A DNA stretch of 14,511 nt from Planctomycetota bacterium. GTDB lineage: Bacteria > Planctomycetota > Planctomycetia > Pirellulales > Lacipirellulaceae. The notes below the pieces were generated by a model that saw nothing but the letters and a program-made list of their open reading frames with translations, did no database searches and was not told the DNA's origin. The translations under genes and the position numbers were made by a program. Every line of letters starts with the position of its first letter. Within the stretch, counting starts at the first letter, position 1. Where the stretch lies: positions 1 through 14,511 of the forward strand of contig JAADIN010000193.1 in assembly GCA_013151315.1 (NCBI GenBank), given 5' to 3'. This document shows positions 8,631 through 14,511 of the stretch, in pieces.

Positions 8631-9122
8631 ATGACCGCCACCCTTCTCGCCGACAGAAAAACGATTCCTTCGGCAGGCATGTCGGAAATCATTTTCACCA
8701 CCAAGCTCGATCAGGCTTGTTGTATCGTCGGCTCCTGCATTGCACTCACCCTCTATCATTCCCGATTGGGAAAAGGGGCGCTGGCACACATTGTGCTTCC
8801 AAGATCGGTCGATCGAACCGGGCCCCCTGGCAAGTTCGCCGATACGGCGATCCCCTACATGGTCGATATGTTGGCTGCCGAAGGGGCCAATCAAGCCGGC
8901 TTGGTCGCCAAAATCTGCGGCGGGGCTTCGATGTTTGGGACTGGGGGCCCGATCAAGATCGGAGTTCAAAACGCCGAGGCCGTCAAAAGGCTTCTTGGAG
9001 AGCTCGGCATTCCGATCGTGGGCGAAGATCTCGCAGGTCCCAAGGGCCGACGTGTGGTGTTCGACAGCCAAACGGGCGAGATGGCCGTCGAAATCGTGGG
9101 GCAGCCGGCTACAACTTTGTAA
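8631..9122 (+). CDS. cheD: Receptor glutamine deamidase CheD
   Basis: CheD deamidates receptor glutamines and, in other systems, stimulates CheC. The protein has 163 residues from the ATG at 8631, the usual family length. The catalytic Cys is Cys36 in IVGSCIALTLYH and the catalytic His is His53 in LAHIVLP. KICGGASMFG and the C-terminal GRRVVFDSQTGEM block also fit the family. The position equivalent to the conserved Thr (six residues before the Cys in the usual TLGLGSC) is Cys30, a departure that could affect activity. A start at 8529 is possible in frame but would add 34 residues, translate the hairpin pair and overlap the previous gene; GGAG about 7 bases before 8631 supports the shorter form. 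Confidence 0.92.
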   Translation: MTATLLADRKTIPSAGMSEIIFTTKLDQACCIVGSCIALTLYHSRLGKGALAHIVLPRSVDRTGPPGKFADTAIPYMVDMLAAEGANQAGLVAKICGGASMFGTGGPIKIGVQNAEAVKRLLGELGIPIVGEDLAGPKGRRVVFDSQTGEMAVEIVGQPATTL

Positions 9123-9166
9123 TTTCATCAACCCGAAAAGATTTTTTACACAATCGAGGCACAAAA

Positions 9167-9535
9167 ATGTCGAAAACGCTACTTGTTACCGATGACGCGA
9201 TGATCATGCGCGAAATAATCAAAGACGCAGCTCAAGAGTCGGGTTGGACGATTGCCGGAGAGGCTGTCAACGGCCAAGAAGCCGTCGAACGTCATGCCGA
9301 ATGCCAGCCCGATGTCATGACCTTAGACCTGGTGATGCCGGAATATGACGGACTCCACGCGCTGCGGAATATCATGAAAAAGAATCCCGACGCGAAGGTG
9401 CTGATTGTTAGCGCACTAGACCAGCAACATGTGTTAAAAGAAGCATTGGAACTCGGCGCGTCGGATTTCATCGTCAAACCGTTTGAAAAAGATCGCATAG
9501 TCAGCGCACTCGAGTCCTTGCTGAGCACGTGCTAG
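9167..9535 (+). CDS. cheY: Chemotaxis response regulator CheY
   Basis: This 122-residue single receiver domain has Asp9-Asp10, phosphoacceptor Asp54 in TLDLVMPEYDG, Ser82 in IVSAL and Lys104 in VKPF. Length and sequence fit CheY proteins of gram-positive and deep-branching type rather than the output-domain regulators. GAGG lies about 9 bases before the ATG. It follows cheD by 44 bases, and with the CheC-like phosphatase upstream it is the natural substrate of both CheA and that phosphatase. It carries no output domain, so its effect would come from binding a target such as a motor switch or another protein not encoded here. Confidence 0.93.
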   Translation: MSKTLLVTDDAMIMREIIKDAAQESGWTIAGEAVNGQEAVERHAECQPDVMTLDLVMPEYDGLHALRNIMKKNPDAKVLIVSALDQQHVLKEALELGASDFIVKPFEKDRIVSALESLLSTC

Positions 9536-9701
9536 ATCGAAATTCGTGCTTGCAAATTGGGCTTCGTCGAGCGGCGAAGTCCTATTAGAATCTACACTCC
9601 GTTGGAAACTGGGGTAGCCCACCAAGTCCATGGTTTCATTTTGATTACTTGTTGCCGTAGAACCCTGTTTTGTAGTCTTCCTCCGTCGTGTCGTTGTTCC
9701 G

Positions 9702-9731
9702 TTGTGGTTCAACCTAGTGCTGTAGTAGAAT
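9702..9731 (+). promoter_or_regulatory. Candidate promoter immediately before the DUF420 gene (possible leaderless start)
   Basis: TAGAAT (9726-9731) matches the -10 consensus at five of six positions; TTGTGG (9702-9707) 18 bases upstream is a weak -35. The expected transcription start, about 7 bases after the -10, falls on the A of the ATG at 9738. No Shine-Dalgarno sequence is present, which fits a leaderless message. The gap after cheY (202 bases) also suggests a separate transcript. Confidence 0.35.
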
Positions 9732-9737
9732 CAAGTT

Positions 9738-10241
9738 ATGGAATATCCAGGTTTCGACGGTTTTCTCGGCAATCGCGCTTCCTTCATGCTCGACGTCGTA
9801 TTTTTGGCGATGTTTGTCGTCGTGCCCGTGATGGGATGGAGCATCTACCAGGTCAAATGCCGCCAACGCTATCTTTTGCACAAGCGAGTGCAACTCTCGA
9901 TTGGGCTGGTCCTGCTGATTGCCGTTACGCTGTTTGAGATCGATATCCGAGTGAACGGCTGGCGTGAGCGCGCTGCTGCTTCGCCCTATTACAGCGAAAT
10001 CTGGTCCGTAGGGCTCGTCAACTGGTCGCTCTGGATTCACCTGATCTTCGCAATTTCCTCGACCGTGTTATGGATATTCGTCATCGTTCAAGCGTTGCGA
10101 AAATTCCCTTCTCCGCCCGTGCCAAACGAGTACGGCCCTCGGCACAAATTCTGGGGCATGCTTGCCGCGGTCGACCTCACGATGACGGCTCTGACCGGCT
10201 GGATTTTCTATTGGCTCGCCTTCGTTGCCACGGTCGGCTAA
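9738..10241 (+). CDS. DUF420 family membrane protein
   Basis: The 167-residue protein has four or five predicted membrane helices (about 15-37, 50-68, 95-120, 138-162) and little else. His48 after the first helix (LLHKR), His101 in the third (WIHLIF), His136 in PRHKFWG, and the closing WIFYWLAF segment fit the DUF420 pattern. Some DUF420 relatives (CtaM in Staphylococcus aureus) are needed for cytochrome oxidase maturation, so a link with haem or respiration is plausible but not shown. It stands between cheY and cheB without being a chemotaxis family, with a 202-base gap before and 200 after, so it may be an independent unit that landed in the cluster. No ribosome site is seen. Confidence 0.75.
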   Translation: MEYPGFDGFLGNRASFMLDVVFLAMFVVVPVMGWSIYQVKCRQRYLLHKRVQLSIGLVLLIAVTLFEIDIRVNGWRERAAASPYYSEIWSVGLVNWSLWIHLIFAISSTVLWIFVIVQALRKFPSPPVPNEYGPRHKFWGMLAAVDLTMTALTGWIFYWLAFVATVG

Positions 10242-10284
10242 CGCTGATTGCCAATCCGGTAAGCGTTTCTGTTCAAACCGGTGT

Positions 10285-10307
10285 AAACCAATCCCTCTTG
10301 GTTTTTT
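10285..10307 (+). terminator. Weak intrinsic terminator after the DUF420 gene
   Basis: AAACCAA (10285-10291) pairs with TTGGTTT (10298-10304), loop TCCCTC, and the 3' arm runs into six Ts (10302-10307). The stem is only 7 bp and A/T-rich, so it is a moderate candidate. Its place 44 bases after the stop supports it. Confidence 0.45.
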
Positions 10308-10441
10308 CACCCTAAAAGAACGGCGGCCCATCCCGCAAACGGTAAGAAACGATTGACCAAGGTTCTGATGCGGTCGAAAGAGCTAGTAGCGAGCCGGCTC
10401 GTCCCCGAGCCCGAATGCTTCAGATTCCAAGGTATTACTCG

Positions 10442-11569
10442 ATGGCAGAAAAAAACATACGCGTTTTGGTGGTCGACGATTCGGCGGTTATTCGTGAAAT
10501 GCTTGCTGACTCGATTACTGAGGCCAACGGGGTCGAGCTCGCAGCCACGGCCAGCGGAGGCAGAGAAGCTCTGGCCCTCTTCGAGCAGCATCACCCGGAT
10601 GTCGTTACACTCGACATCCAGATGCCTGGAATGAACGGGCTCGAAACGCTGGAAGAAATTTTGAAACGGGCTCCGACGCCAGTCGTTATGGTCAGTGCCT
10701 TGGCCCAAAGAGCGGCAGACATCACGCTTCAAGCACTTGATCTTGGGGCACTCGACTATGTGGCCAAGTCGGATAATGTGCATGCCGGCGGAGATGACTG
10801 GCGCGAGGTGCTATTGCGTAAGATACGCACCGTGGCATGCACGGATGTACGACGCGTGTTGCAAATTCGAGCAGACCGCAAGAAACAGACAGCAGCCCGA
10901 TGCGAGCAGCCAGGATTTCCTGCCGCGGCCGCAGGCAGCTCGATCGGCGATTTCGAGGGCACTTGCATTGCTCTCGGAATTTCGACAGGCGGGCCTCCCG
11001 CTTTGAATAGCCTGTTTGGCTCTTTACGCCCTCCCCTGCCGCCGATGGTTGTCGTCCAGCATATGCCTGGGGCATTCACGGCTCCCTTTGCTGCGCGGCT
11101 TGATTCGGTTTCGGCGTTGTCAATCAAGCAGGCCGAGACGGGCGACGTGCTGCAGCCGAATCTTGTTCTGGTCGCCCCCGGGGGGCTGCATCTTCATTTG
11201 AAACGTCAAGGATCTCAAGTCGTCGTAAAAATCCGCGAAGGAGAGCCGGTCAGCAGCCACAAGCCTTCGGTCGACGTCATGATGCGAGACGCTGCGGAAG
11301 TGTTTGGCTCGCACTGCCTAGGCGTGATCATGACTGGCATGGGGCATGATGGTGCCGCCGGATGTGGTGCCATTCGCGCGGCGGGTGGCTATGTCTTGGG
11401 GCAGGATCAGGCGAGCTCCGATGTCTATGGAATGAACAAGGTGGCCTTTGTTGAAGGGAACGTCGATGGCCAGTTTTCATTGGACGAGTTAGCCGTGGCC
11501 ATTCCACGACAGTGCAGGAGAAGGTTTCGGTTGAAGCAGAAGAAAGCCCGACAGACGATCCGTCTCTGA
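10442..11569 (+). CDS. cheB: Chemotaxis response regulator methylesterase CheB
   Basis: CheB removes methyl groups from the receptor when phosphorylated by CheA. The protein has 375 residues. The receiver (about 5-125) has Asp12-Asp13, phosphoacceptor Asp58 in TLDIQMPGMNG, Ser85 and Lys109. A linker of about 45 residues leads to the esterase domain (about 172-360) with the triad Ser181 in GISTGGP, His207 in VQHMP and Asp303 in TGMGHDG, all intact. The basic tail RRRFRLKQKKARQ is unusual but short. I chose the ATG at 10442 since AAGG lies 9 bases upstream and MAEKNIRVLVVDDS is a typical receiver start; an upstream in-frame ATG at 10415 would add nine residues and has no ribosome site. Separated from cheY by the DUF420 gene, but functionally part of the set. 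Confidence 0.95.
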   Translation: MAEKNIRVLVVDDSAVIREMLADSITEANGVELAATASGGREALALFEQHHPDVVTLDIQMPGMNGLETLEEILKRAPTPVVMVSALAQRAADITLQALDLGALDYVAKSDNVHAGGDDWREVLLRKIRTVACTDVRRVLQIRADRKKQTAARCEQPGFPAAAAGSSIGDFEGTCIALGISTGGPPALNSLFGSLRPPLPPMVVVQHMPGAFTAPFAARLDSVSALSIKQAETGDVLQPNLVLVAPGGLHLHLKRQGSQVVVKIREGEPVSSHKPSVDVMMRDAAEVFGSHCLGVIMTGMGHDGAAGCGAIRAAGGYVLGQDQASSDVYGMNKVAFVEGNVDGQFSLDELAVAIPRQCRRRFRLKQKKARQTIRL

Positions 11570-11702
11570 CCGTCCTGTGACGACTTTTTCGATTGCCCCG
11601 TCCGGGAAATGAAGGGTTCGCCCCTAGCCTAATGTCTTGGAGGGCTGCAAAGAACTCTAGGTAATGTAGGGTTCTAGTGCGATCTCAAGTTTCAATTTTG
11701 AG

Positions 11703-11794
11703 GTGAGCCGCACGGCGCTAGCCGCGGGTTGCGAGGTGTAACGGCATGCCCTCCACTGTCCGACGCTGCCCGACGCTAGCGCGTTGCGGCTCAC
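11703..11794. repeat. Palindromic GGCGCTAGCC element, copy B
   Basis: The outer 26 bases of each side are complementary at 22 positions, beginning GTGAGCCGCA and ending TGCGGCTCAC. The left arm has AGCCG-CAC-GGCGCTAGCC-G-CGG, the pattern shared with copies A and C. The right arm (11769-11794) is identical over 26 bases to the right arm of copy C (13143-13168). It occupies the gap between cheB and the response regulator gene, ending 29 bases before that start. No coding potential is seen. Confidence 0.88.
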
Positions 11795-11823
11795 ATCAGC
11801 CAATTCTTTAGGGAGACCATTTC

Positions 11824-12279
11824 ATGTCCAAGACAAAGCAATCTTCGACCTTGCTTTTGGTGGACGACGATCCTAGCATCGTTCGCCTTCTGTCCACGGT
11901 TCTTGAGAGAGAGTACGGCGATGAAATCACGATCGAATCGCTGACCGACCCTTTGGAAGCGCGCGCAAGAATTATAGAGGGTGGCGTCGACATCTTGGTG
12001 ACCGACCTGGAGATGCCGGGTATCGATGGACTCGAGCTATTACGATGCGCAAAGCAGCGAAGCGCCTGTACCCAGGTTTTGTTTTTCACAGGCCATTCGT
12101 CCCGCGAGGCGCTCCTCGAAGCACTTGAATTGGGGGCGACCGACTATCTGATCAAACCGGTAGATCAAGGGCAGTTGCTCGAATTGATCAGCCAAGCGTT
12201 GGGTCGCCAGCGAAGATGGAATTTGGCGCTGGCTGAAACCTGGCGGCAGCGACGAAAATCAACCGTTCACGAGTCTTAA
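11824..12279 (+). CDS. Single-domain response regulator (REC protein)
   Basis: The 151-residue protein is one receiver domain plus a basic tail. It has DDD at 14-16, phosphoacceptor Asp61 in LVTDLEMPGIDG, Thr89 and Lys111 in IKPVD. The tail from about 128 (RRWNLALAETWRQRRK) is helical, with two Trp, and resembles in design the tail of the regulator at 1080-1532. No output domain is present. GGGAGA lies 8 bases before the ATG. The HPt gene starts 13 bases after its stop, so the two are surely co-transcribed and likely exchange phosphate. Relation to the che genes upstream is by position only; a 254-base gap with a palindromic element separates it from cheB. Confidence 0.92.
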   Translation: MSKTKQSSTLLLVDDDPSIVRLLSTVLEREYGDEITIESLTDPLEARARIIEGGVDILVTDLEMPGIDGLELLRCAKQRSACTQVLFFTGHSSREALLEALELGATDYLIKPVDQGQLLELISQALGRQRRWNLALAETWRQRRKSTVHES

Positions 12280-12292
12280 TCGAGAGAAAAAC

Positions 12293-12625
12293 ATGACATC
12301 CGCGATCGATGAAAAAACGTCCCTCTATTCCACGCTAGGAGCCGATCCCGATTTGGGAGAACTGGTGGAAATGTATGTCGACGAGATGCCCGAACGTATC
12401 GCTTTGCTTGAACAAGCTTTTTCGAGTGGCGACCGGGAATCGCTACAGCGAGCCGCTCATCAACTCAAGGGAGCCGGCGAAAGCTACGGCTTCAGCCAAC
12501 TGACGCCCTTGGCGGCGGCTGTCGAGTATTCGGCCCGTGATGGCGATCCGGAAGAGGCAATTCGAAAGTCGCTCGAAGAACTGGTCGACGTATGCAAGCG
12601 AGTCCGTTCCGGAGAACCGGAATAA
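12293..12625 (+). CDS. Free-standing HPt phosphotransfer protein
   Basis: The 110-residue protein is a single HPt four-helix domain. The phosphoacceptor is His56 in RAAHQLKGAGESYGF, with the conserved Lys59 and Gly60. An N-terminal stretch of about 20 residues precedes the first helix (LVEMYVDEMPERIALLEQAF). HPt proteins pass phosphate between receiver domains, so it would serve the receiver protein encoded 13 bases upstream and possibly a hybrid kinase. CheA already has two HPt domains of its own, so this one probably serves another kinase. A purine-rich GAGAG stretch precedes the ATG. Confidence 0.92.
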   Translation: MTSAIDEKTSLYSTLGADPDLGELVEMYVDEMPERIALLEQAFSSGDRESLQRAAHQLKGAGESYGFSQLTPLAAAVEYSARDGDPEEAIRKSLEELVDVCKRVRSGEPE

Positions 12626-12836
12626 AGTAATTTTTACACGCTAGCAGGGTAGTTTTTGCAAAGCCCTGCTCTGCCCCGTTTGGTTTTCCAAATTCCTATC
12701 GCGACGACACCACCTGTTTTTTTGAGGGTGAACATGGTTGCCGAGGAACCCGTTTTGGGCCGAGCTCCGATAACCGACTTTTGGCATCCAGTTTGCTTTT
12801 GGTTGCATCGGTAGAAGAGAGTTGCGGCGAATCGAG

Positions 12837-12866
12837 TGGCACGGACCCGCGGGCAGGCCCGTGCCA
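12837..12866. repeat. REP-like hairpin (TGGCACGG palindrome)
   Basis: TGGCACGGACC (12837-12847) pairs with the reverse complement of 12856-12866 at ten of eleven positions, around an 8-base loop. From memory, TGGCACGGGCC-type hairpins are frequent in planctomycete intergenic DNA. It is of a different sequence family from the GGCGCTAGCC elements. No T-tract follows. Confidence 0.65.
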
Positions 12867-12895
12867 GACGCTCATTCGTTTGCCGAGACCGCCCG

Positions 12896-12980
12896 AGTGC
12901 TTTGACAATTCCTCAATAGAGAGCTGACAAAGCCCTAGTGCTTTGACAATTCCTCAATAGAGAGCTGACAAAGCCCTAGT
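12896..12980. repeat. Exact tandem duplication, 41-bp unit, two copies plus 3 bases
   Basis: Copies 12896-12936 and 12937-12977 are identical, and three bases of a third unit follow. Each unit has GCTTTGACA near its start and TGACAAAGC near its end, an imperfect inverted repeat, and each contains TTGACA (12902-12907 and 12943-12948), a perfect -35 hexamer. The identity indicates a recent duplication or active maintenance. Confidence 0.95.
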
Positions 12981-13001
12981 TGAAGAGTCTCCCCCTCCTG
13001 A

Positions 13002-13040
13002 GGGCCGACGAGGTACCCGCACCTCGTCGGCCCTTTTTTT
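13002..13040 (+). terminator. Strong intrinsic terminator
   Basis: A perfect 13-bp GC-rich stem (13002-13014 with 13021-13033, starting GGGCCGACGAGG), a six-base loop ACCCGC and seven Ts (13034-13040) form a textbook rho-independent terminator for plus-strand transcripts. The nearest plus-strand stop codon is 377 bases upstream (HPt gene), so it either ends a long 3' untranslated region or belongs to a separate short transcript. Confidence 0.9.
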
Positions 13041-13057
13041 GTAGATTAGACTAGGCC

Positions 13058-13184
13058 TTGTCTCAAAACCTGGATTGCGTTGTGATGTGAGCCGCAGGCG
13101 CTAGCCTCGGGTGCCTTGGTGTCGTCGGTTTTTAGCAATTCACCCGACGCTAGCGCGTTGCGGCTCACGTTTTGATTGAGACAA
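13058..13184. repeat. Palindromic GGCGCTAGCC element, copy C, with outer inverted repeat
   Basis: The core at 13087-13168 starts GTGAGCCGCA and ends with the same 26 bases as copy B; its left arm reads AGCCG-CA-GGCGCTAGCC-T-CGG. Outside it, TTGTCTCAA (13058-13066) is the reverse complement of TTGAGACAA (13176-13184). The whole is a nested, MITE-like inverted repeat of 127 bases. It ends 42 bases before the aminotransferase remnant. Confidence 0.8.
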
Positions 13185-13226
13185 AGCTTAGGAGCTAGTT
13201 CCAAGATCACCAAGCAGAAAGAAAAA

Positions 13227-13601
13227 ATGCCCAGTCAATTCAAGCAACTCGATCCTCCACAGCGAGTCCTCTTAGGCCCTGGCCCCAGCGACGTGCCTGC
13301 TCGCGTGCTTCAAGCCTTGGCAGCCCCTACGGTTGGCCACCTCGACCCGAGCTACTTGGCGATCATGGACGAAACGCGGCAGATGCTCCGCGGTGTCTTC
13401 CAAACAAAAAACGAACTCACGCTGGCCGTCTCGGGAACGGGCAGCGCCGGCATGGAAGCGTGCGTGGTGAACCTCATTGAGCCGGGCAACGTGCTGCTGC
13501 TCGCAGCATTGGAGTCAATCTTGAGCGACGAAGATGCCGCGATCACTCGCGGTGCTGCTCTCCAGGCTGCCAGTGGGGTCGCCAGCAAAGAAGGCAACTA
13601 G
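13227..13601 (+). pseudogene. Alanine-glyoxylate-type aminotransferase with a large in-frame internal deletion
   Basis: The 124-residue reading frame starts like a class V PLP aminotransferase of the alanine-glyoxylate/serine-glyoxylate group. VLLGPGPSDVPARVLQAL (14-31), TVGHLDP (35-41) and SGTGSAGMEACVVNLIEPG (69-87) are typical N-terminal features. After residue about 88 the sequence jumps to what looks like the C-terminal end of the same family (LAALESIL, 92-99, then a short tail with GAALQAA). The family is about 370-400 residues, so roughly 240-270 residues are missing, including the Lys that binds pyridoxal phosphate. NVLLL at the junction (13488-13502) could derive from either part. 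The product cannot be a working transaminase. The start is the ATG at 13227 with a weak AGAAAG upstream. Family call is firm; the deletion is inferred. Confidence 0.8.
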
Positions 13602-13838
13602 CGAACGAGTCCAATCAAATCGTGCCCAGATCGAGGCGAGGCAAGCCAACATCCCGTTGACCACCCATTGCCCCAGGCCATCGAACGAGCCGAATTGCCA
13701 AAGCAACCCGTTGGGAGGCAGCAGGCCAATCGCGAGGCACCAACACGCCACGACCACCGCACAGCGGCGAATCGAGTCGGTGCTGTCGGTCGTAGGAGAG
13801 GCCTCGGTCGTCGTGGAAGTCATGGTCGTAGAAGCCAT
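13515..13838 (-). CDS. Small two-helix membrane protein, hypothetical
   Basis: From the ATG at 13838, preceded by AAAGGA about 9 bases upstream, a 107-residue protein is encoded. An N-terminal Thr/Ser-rich stretch (about 2-21, MTSTTTEASPTTDSTDS) is followed by a hydrophobic segment (about 25-45, VVVACWCLAIGLLPPNGLLW) and a second (about 54-68, QWVVNGMLACLASIWARF). The last 29 or so residues lie antisense to the end of the aminotransferase remnant (13515-13601), so the original stop may have been lost when that region rearranged. An in-frame GTG/ATG-type start further upstream (to 13910) is possible but the ribosome site favours 13838. I recognise no family. Confidence 0.5.
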   Translation of the reverse strand: MASTTMTSTTTEASPTTDSTDSIRRCAVVVACWCLAIGLLPPNGLLWQFGSFDGLGQWVVNGMLACLASIWARFDWTRSLVAFFAGDPTGSLESSTASDRGIFVAQD

Positions 13839-13957
13839 GGCAGCAGTCCTTTCCGCTAGTATCGATTCGATCCATCCCTCAAGAACATTTCTACGCACGG
13901 CAATCCACACGGTTCAAATTTTTTTGGTTTCATCGCAAAGCCTTTTTTTGGTACGCT

Positions 13958-14511
13958 ATGACAACCGCTCCAATTCACAATTCTTTTCCTCTGCTAGCTT
14001 CAAAAAATCCCGTGGAAAACGACCCTTCGGAATGCGAAACCTTGTCAGAAGCCGAGCACCTGCTGGTAGAAATGAAGCAGCTCTGGACCGAGTCGGACGA
14101 AATCTGGGAACGCTGCCGCAATCAGCTCGAATTCGGTAGTTTTGTCTCGGCCGACTACTTGGCAATCTACCGCGAACTGATCCAGCTCCGGGGCCAGGTC
14201 GAAACGGTGCTCGAATGGGGATCCGGCCTGGGCGTGGTCACGATCATGGCAAGCCGACTCGGCTTTGATGCTTACGGTATCGAGGTCGAGCCGGTGTTAG
14301 TCGAGCGGAGCCTCGAGCTGGCCGAGAAATATGGCCCCGACGCCCAGTTTGCCACGGGTAGTTTTATTCCCGACGAGTACGAGTGGAACAGCGAGATTAC
14401 GAGCGATTCGACGCGGACCGATCATGATTCGCGGGCCGCGTATGACGAGCTCGACATGGAGCTTCGCGATTTCGATTTAATTTACGCCTACCCTTGGCCC
14501 GACGAGCACGG
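13958..14511 (+). CDS. Class I SAM-dependent methyltransferase, partial (3' end outside window)
   Basis: The first 184 codons are seen and the frame is open to the window edge. A polar N-terminal section of about 60 residues (starting MTTAPIHNSFPLLASK) precedes the Rossmann fold. Motif I is VLEWGSGLGVVT (83-94), the acidic end of strand 2 is YGIEVEP (105-111), and motif IV is FDLIYAYPWPDE near the edge, with a D/PPW-like YPWP instead of the more common NPP. A Glu/Asp-rich insert (about 139-165) lies before motif IV. No Shine-Dalgarno sequence precedes the ATG at 13958, only T-rich sequence. The substrate cannot be judged. It is divergent from the small membrane protein gene. Confidence 0.8.
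   Translation, partial: MTTAPIHNSFPLLASKNPVENDPSECETLSEAEHLLVEMKQLWTESDEIWERCRNQLEFGSFVSADYLAIYRELIQLRGQVETVLEWGSGLGVVTIMASRLGFDAYGIEVEPVLVERSLELAEKYGPDAQFATGSFIPDEYEWNSEITSDSTRTDHDSRAAYDELDMELRDFDLIYAYPWPDEH

Larger units (their letters stand above)
12626..13226. other. Gene-free stretch rich in repeats
   Basis: I see no convincing protein gene in these 600 bases. They hold a short hairpin (AGCAGGG at 12643-12649 with CCCTGCT at 12664-12670, a poor terminator candidate for the HPt gene), a REP-like hairpin at 12837-12866, a 41-bp tandem duplication at 12896-12980, a strong terminator at 13002-13040 and palindromic element C. The density of repeats in so short a gap is the main character of the region. 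Confidence 0.7.

Noticed and set aside
8781..8796. TGGCAC followed by TTGTGC as a sigma-54 promoter
   Set aside because: The spacing and the GC element do not fit the consensus and it lies inside cheD.
11570..11702. Terminator for cheB
   Set aside because: Only short imperfect stems (such as AGAACTCT with AGGGTTCT at 11651-11675) without T-runs are seen.
12696..12908. 70-residue minus-strand reading frame
   Set aside because: It begins with TTG inside the tandem repeat, spans the REP-like hairpin, has no ribosome site and resembles no family.
12896..12980. Tandem repeat as a CRISPR array
   Set aside because: Units are contiguous identical 41-bp copies with no unique spacers and no cas genes nearby.

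Overview
The window looks like a Planctomycetes chromosome, most likely of the Pirellula/Rhodopirellula kind. This is inferred from moderate GC, the sensory-gene style, many starts with weak or absent Shine-Dalgarno sequences, and short palindromic intergenic elements with a GGCGCTAGCC core of a type I associate with that group. No rRNA, tRNA, IS or CRISPR is visible, so the assignment rests on style and recall, not on a marker gene.

Layout. On the minus strand at the left edge are a membrane histidine kinase (partial, running off the window at base 1) and, upstream of it, a single-domain response regulator (1080-1532). They are separated by a perfect 28-bp inverted repeat. Divergent from them, on the plus strand, runs a complete chemotaxis-type gene set: cheW, a soluble PAS-PAS-MCP receptor, cheR, cheA (with two HPt domains), a CheC/CheX-family phosphatase, cheD, cheY, a DUF420 membrane protein gene and cheB. 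These are followed by a second single-domain response regulator and a free-standing HPt protein. cheR/cheA and cheA/cheC-like overlap by ATGA, so this core is clearly one operon.

Working together (inferred from families): the receptor has no membrane span and would sense an internal signal through its PAS domains and control CheA via CheW. CheA would phosphorylate CheY and CheB. CheR, CheB and CheD modify the receptor. The CheC-like protein would dephosphorylate CheY and probably pair with CheD. The REC and HPt genes at the two flanks suggest that a phosphorelay is tied to the pathway. No flagellar or pilus genes are in view, so whether the output is motility or another process cannot be told.

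The right part is different. A roughly 600-base gene-free stretch (12626-13226) holds a REP-like hairpin, an exact 41-bp tandem duplication, a strong intrinsic terminator and a third palindromic element. Then comes an alanine-glyoxylate-type aminotransferase reduced to 124 residues by an apparent in-frame internal deletion, a small antisense two-helix membrane protein gene overlapping its 3' end, and the 5' part of a class I SAM methyltransferase that leaves the window at the right edge.

The most noteworthy points are the internally deleted aminotransferase, the palindromic element families (including a paired copy inside the che operon), the tandem repeat plus orphan terminator, and a DUF420 gene with a possible leaderless start inside the che cluster.
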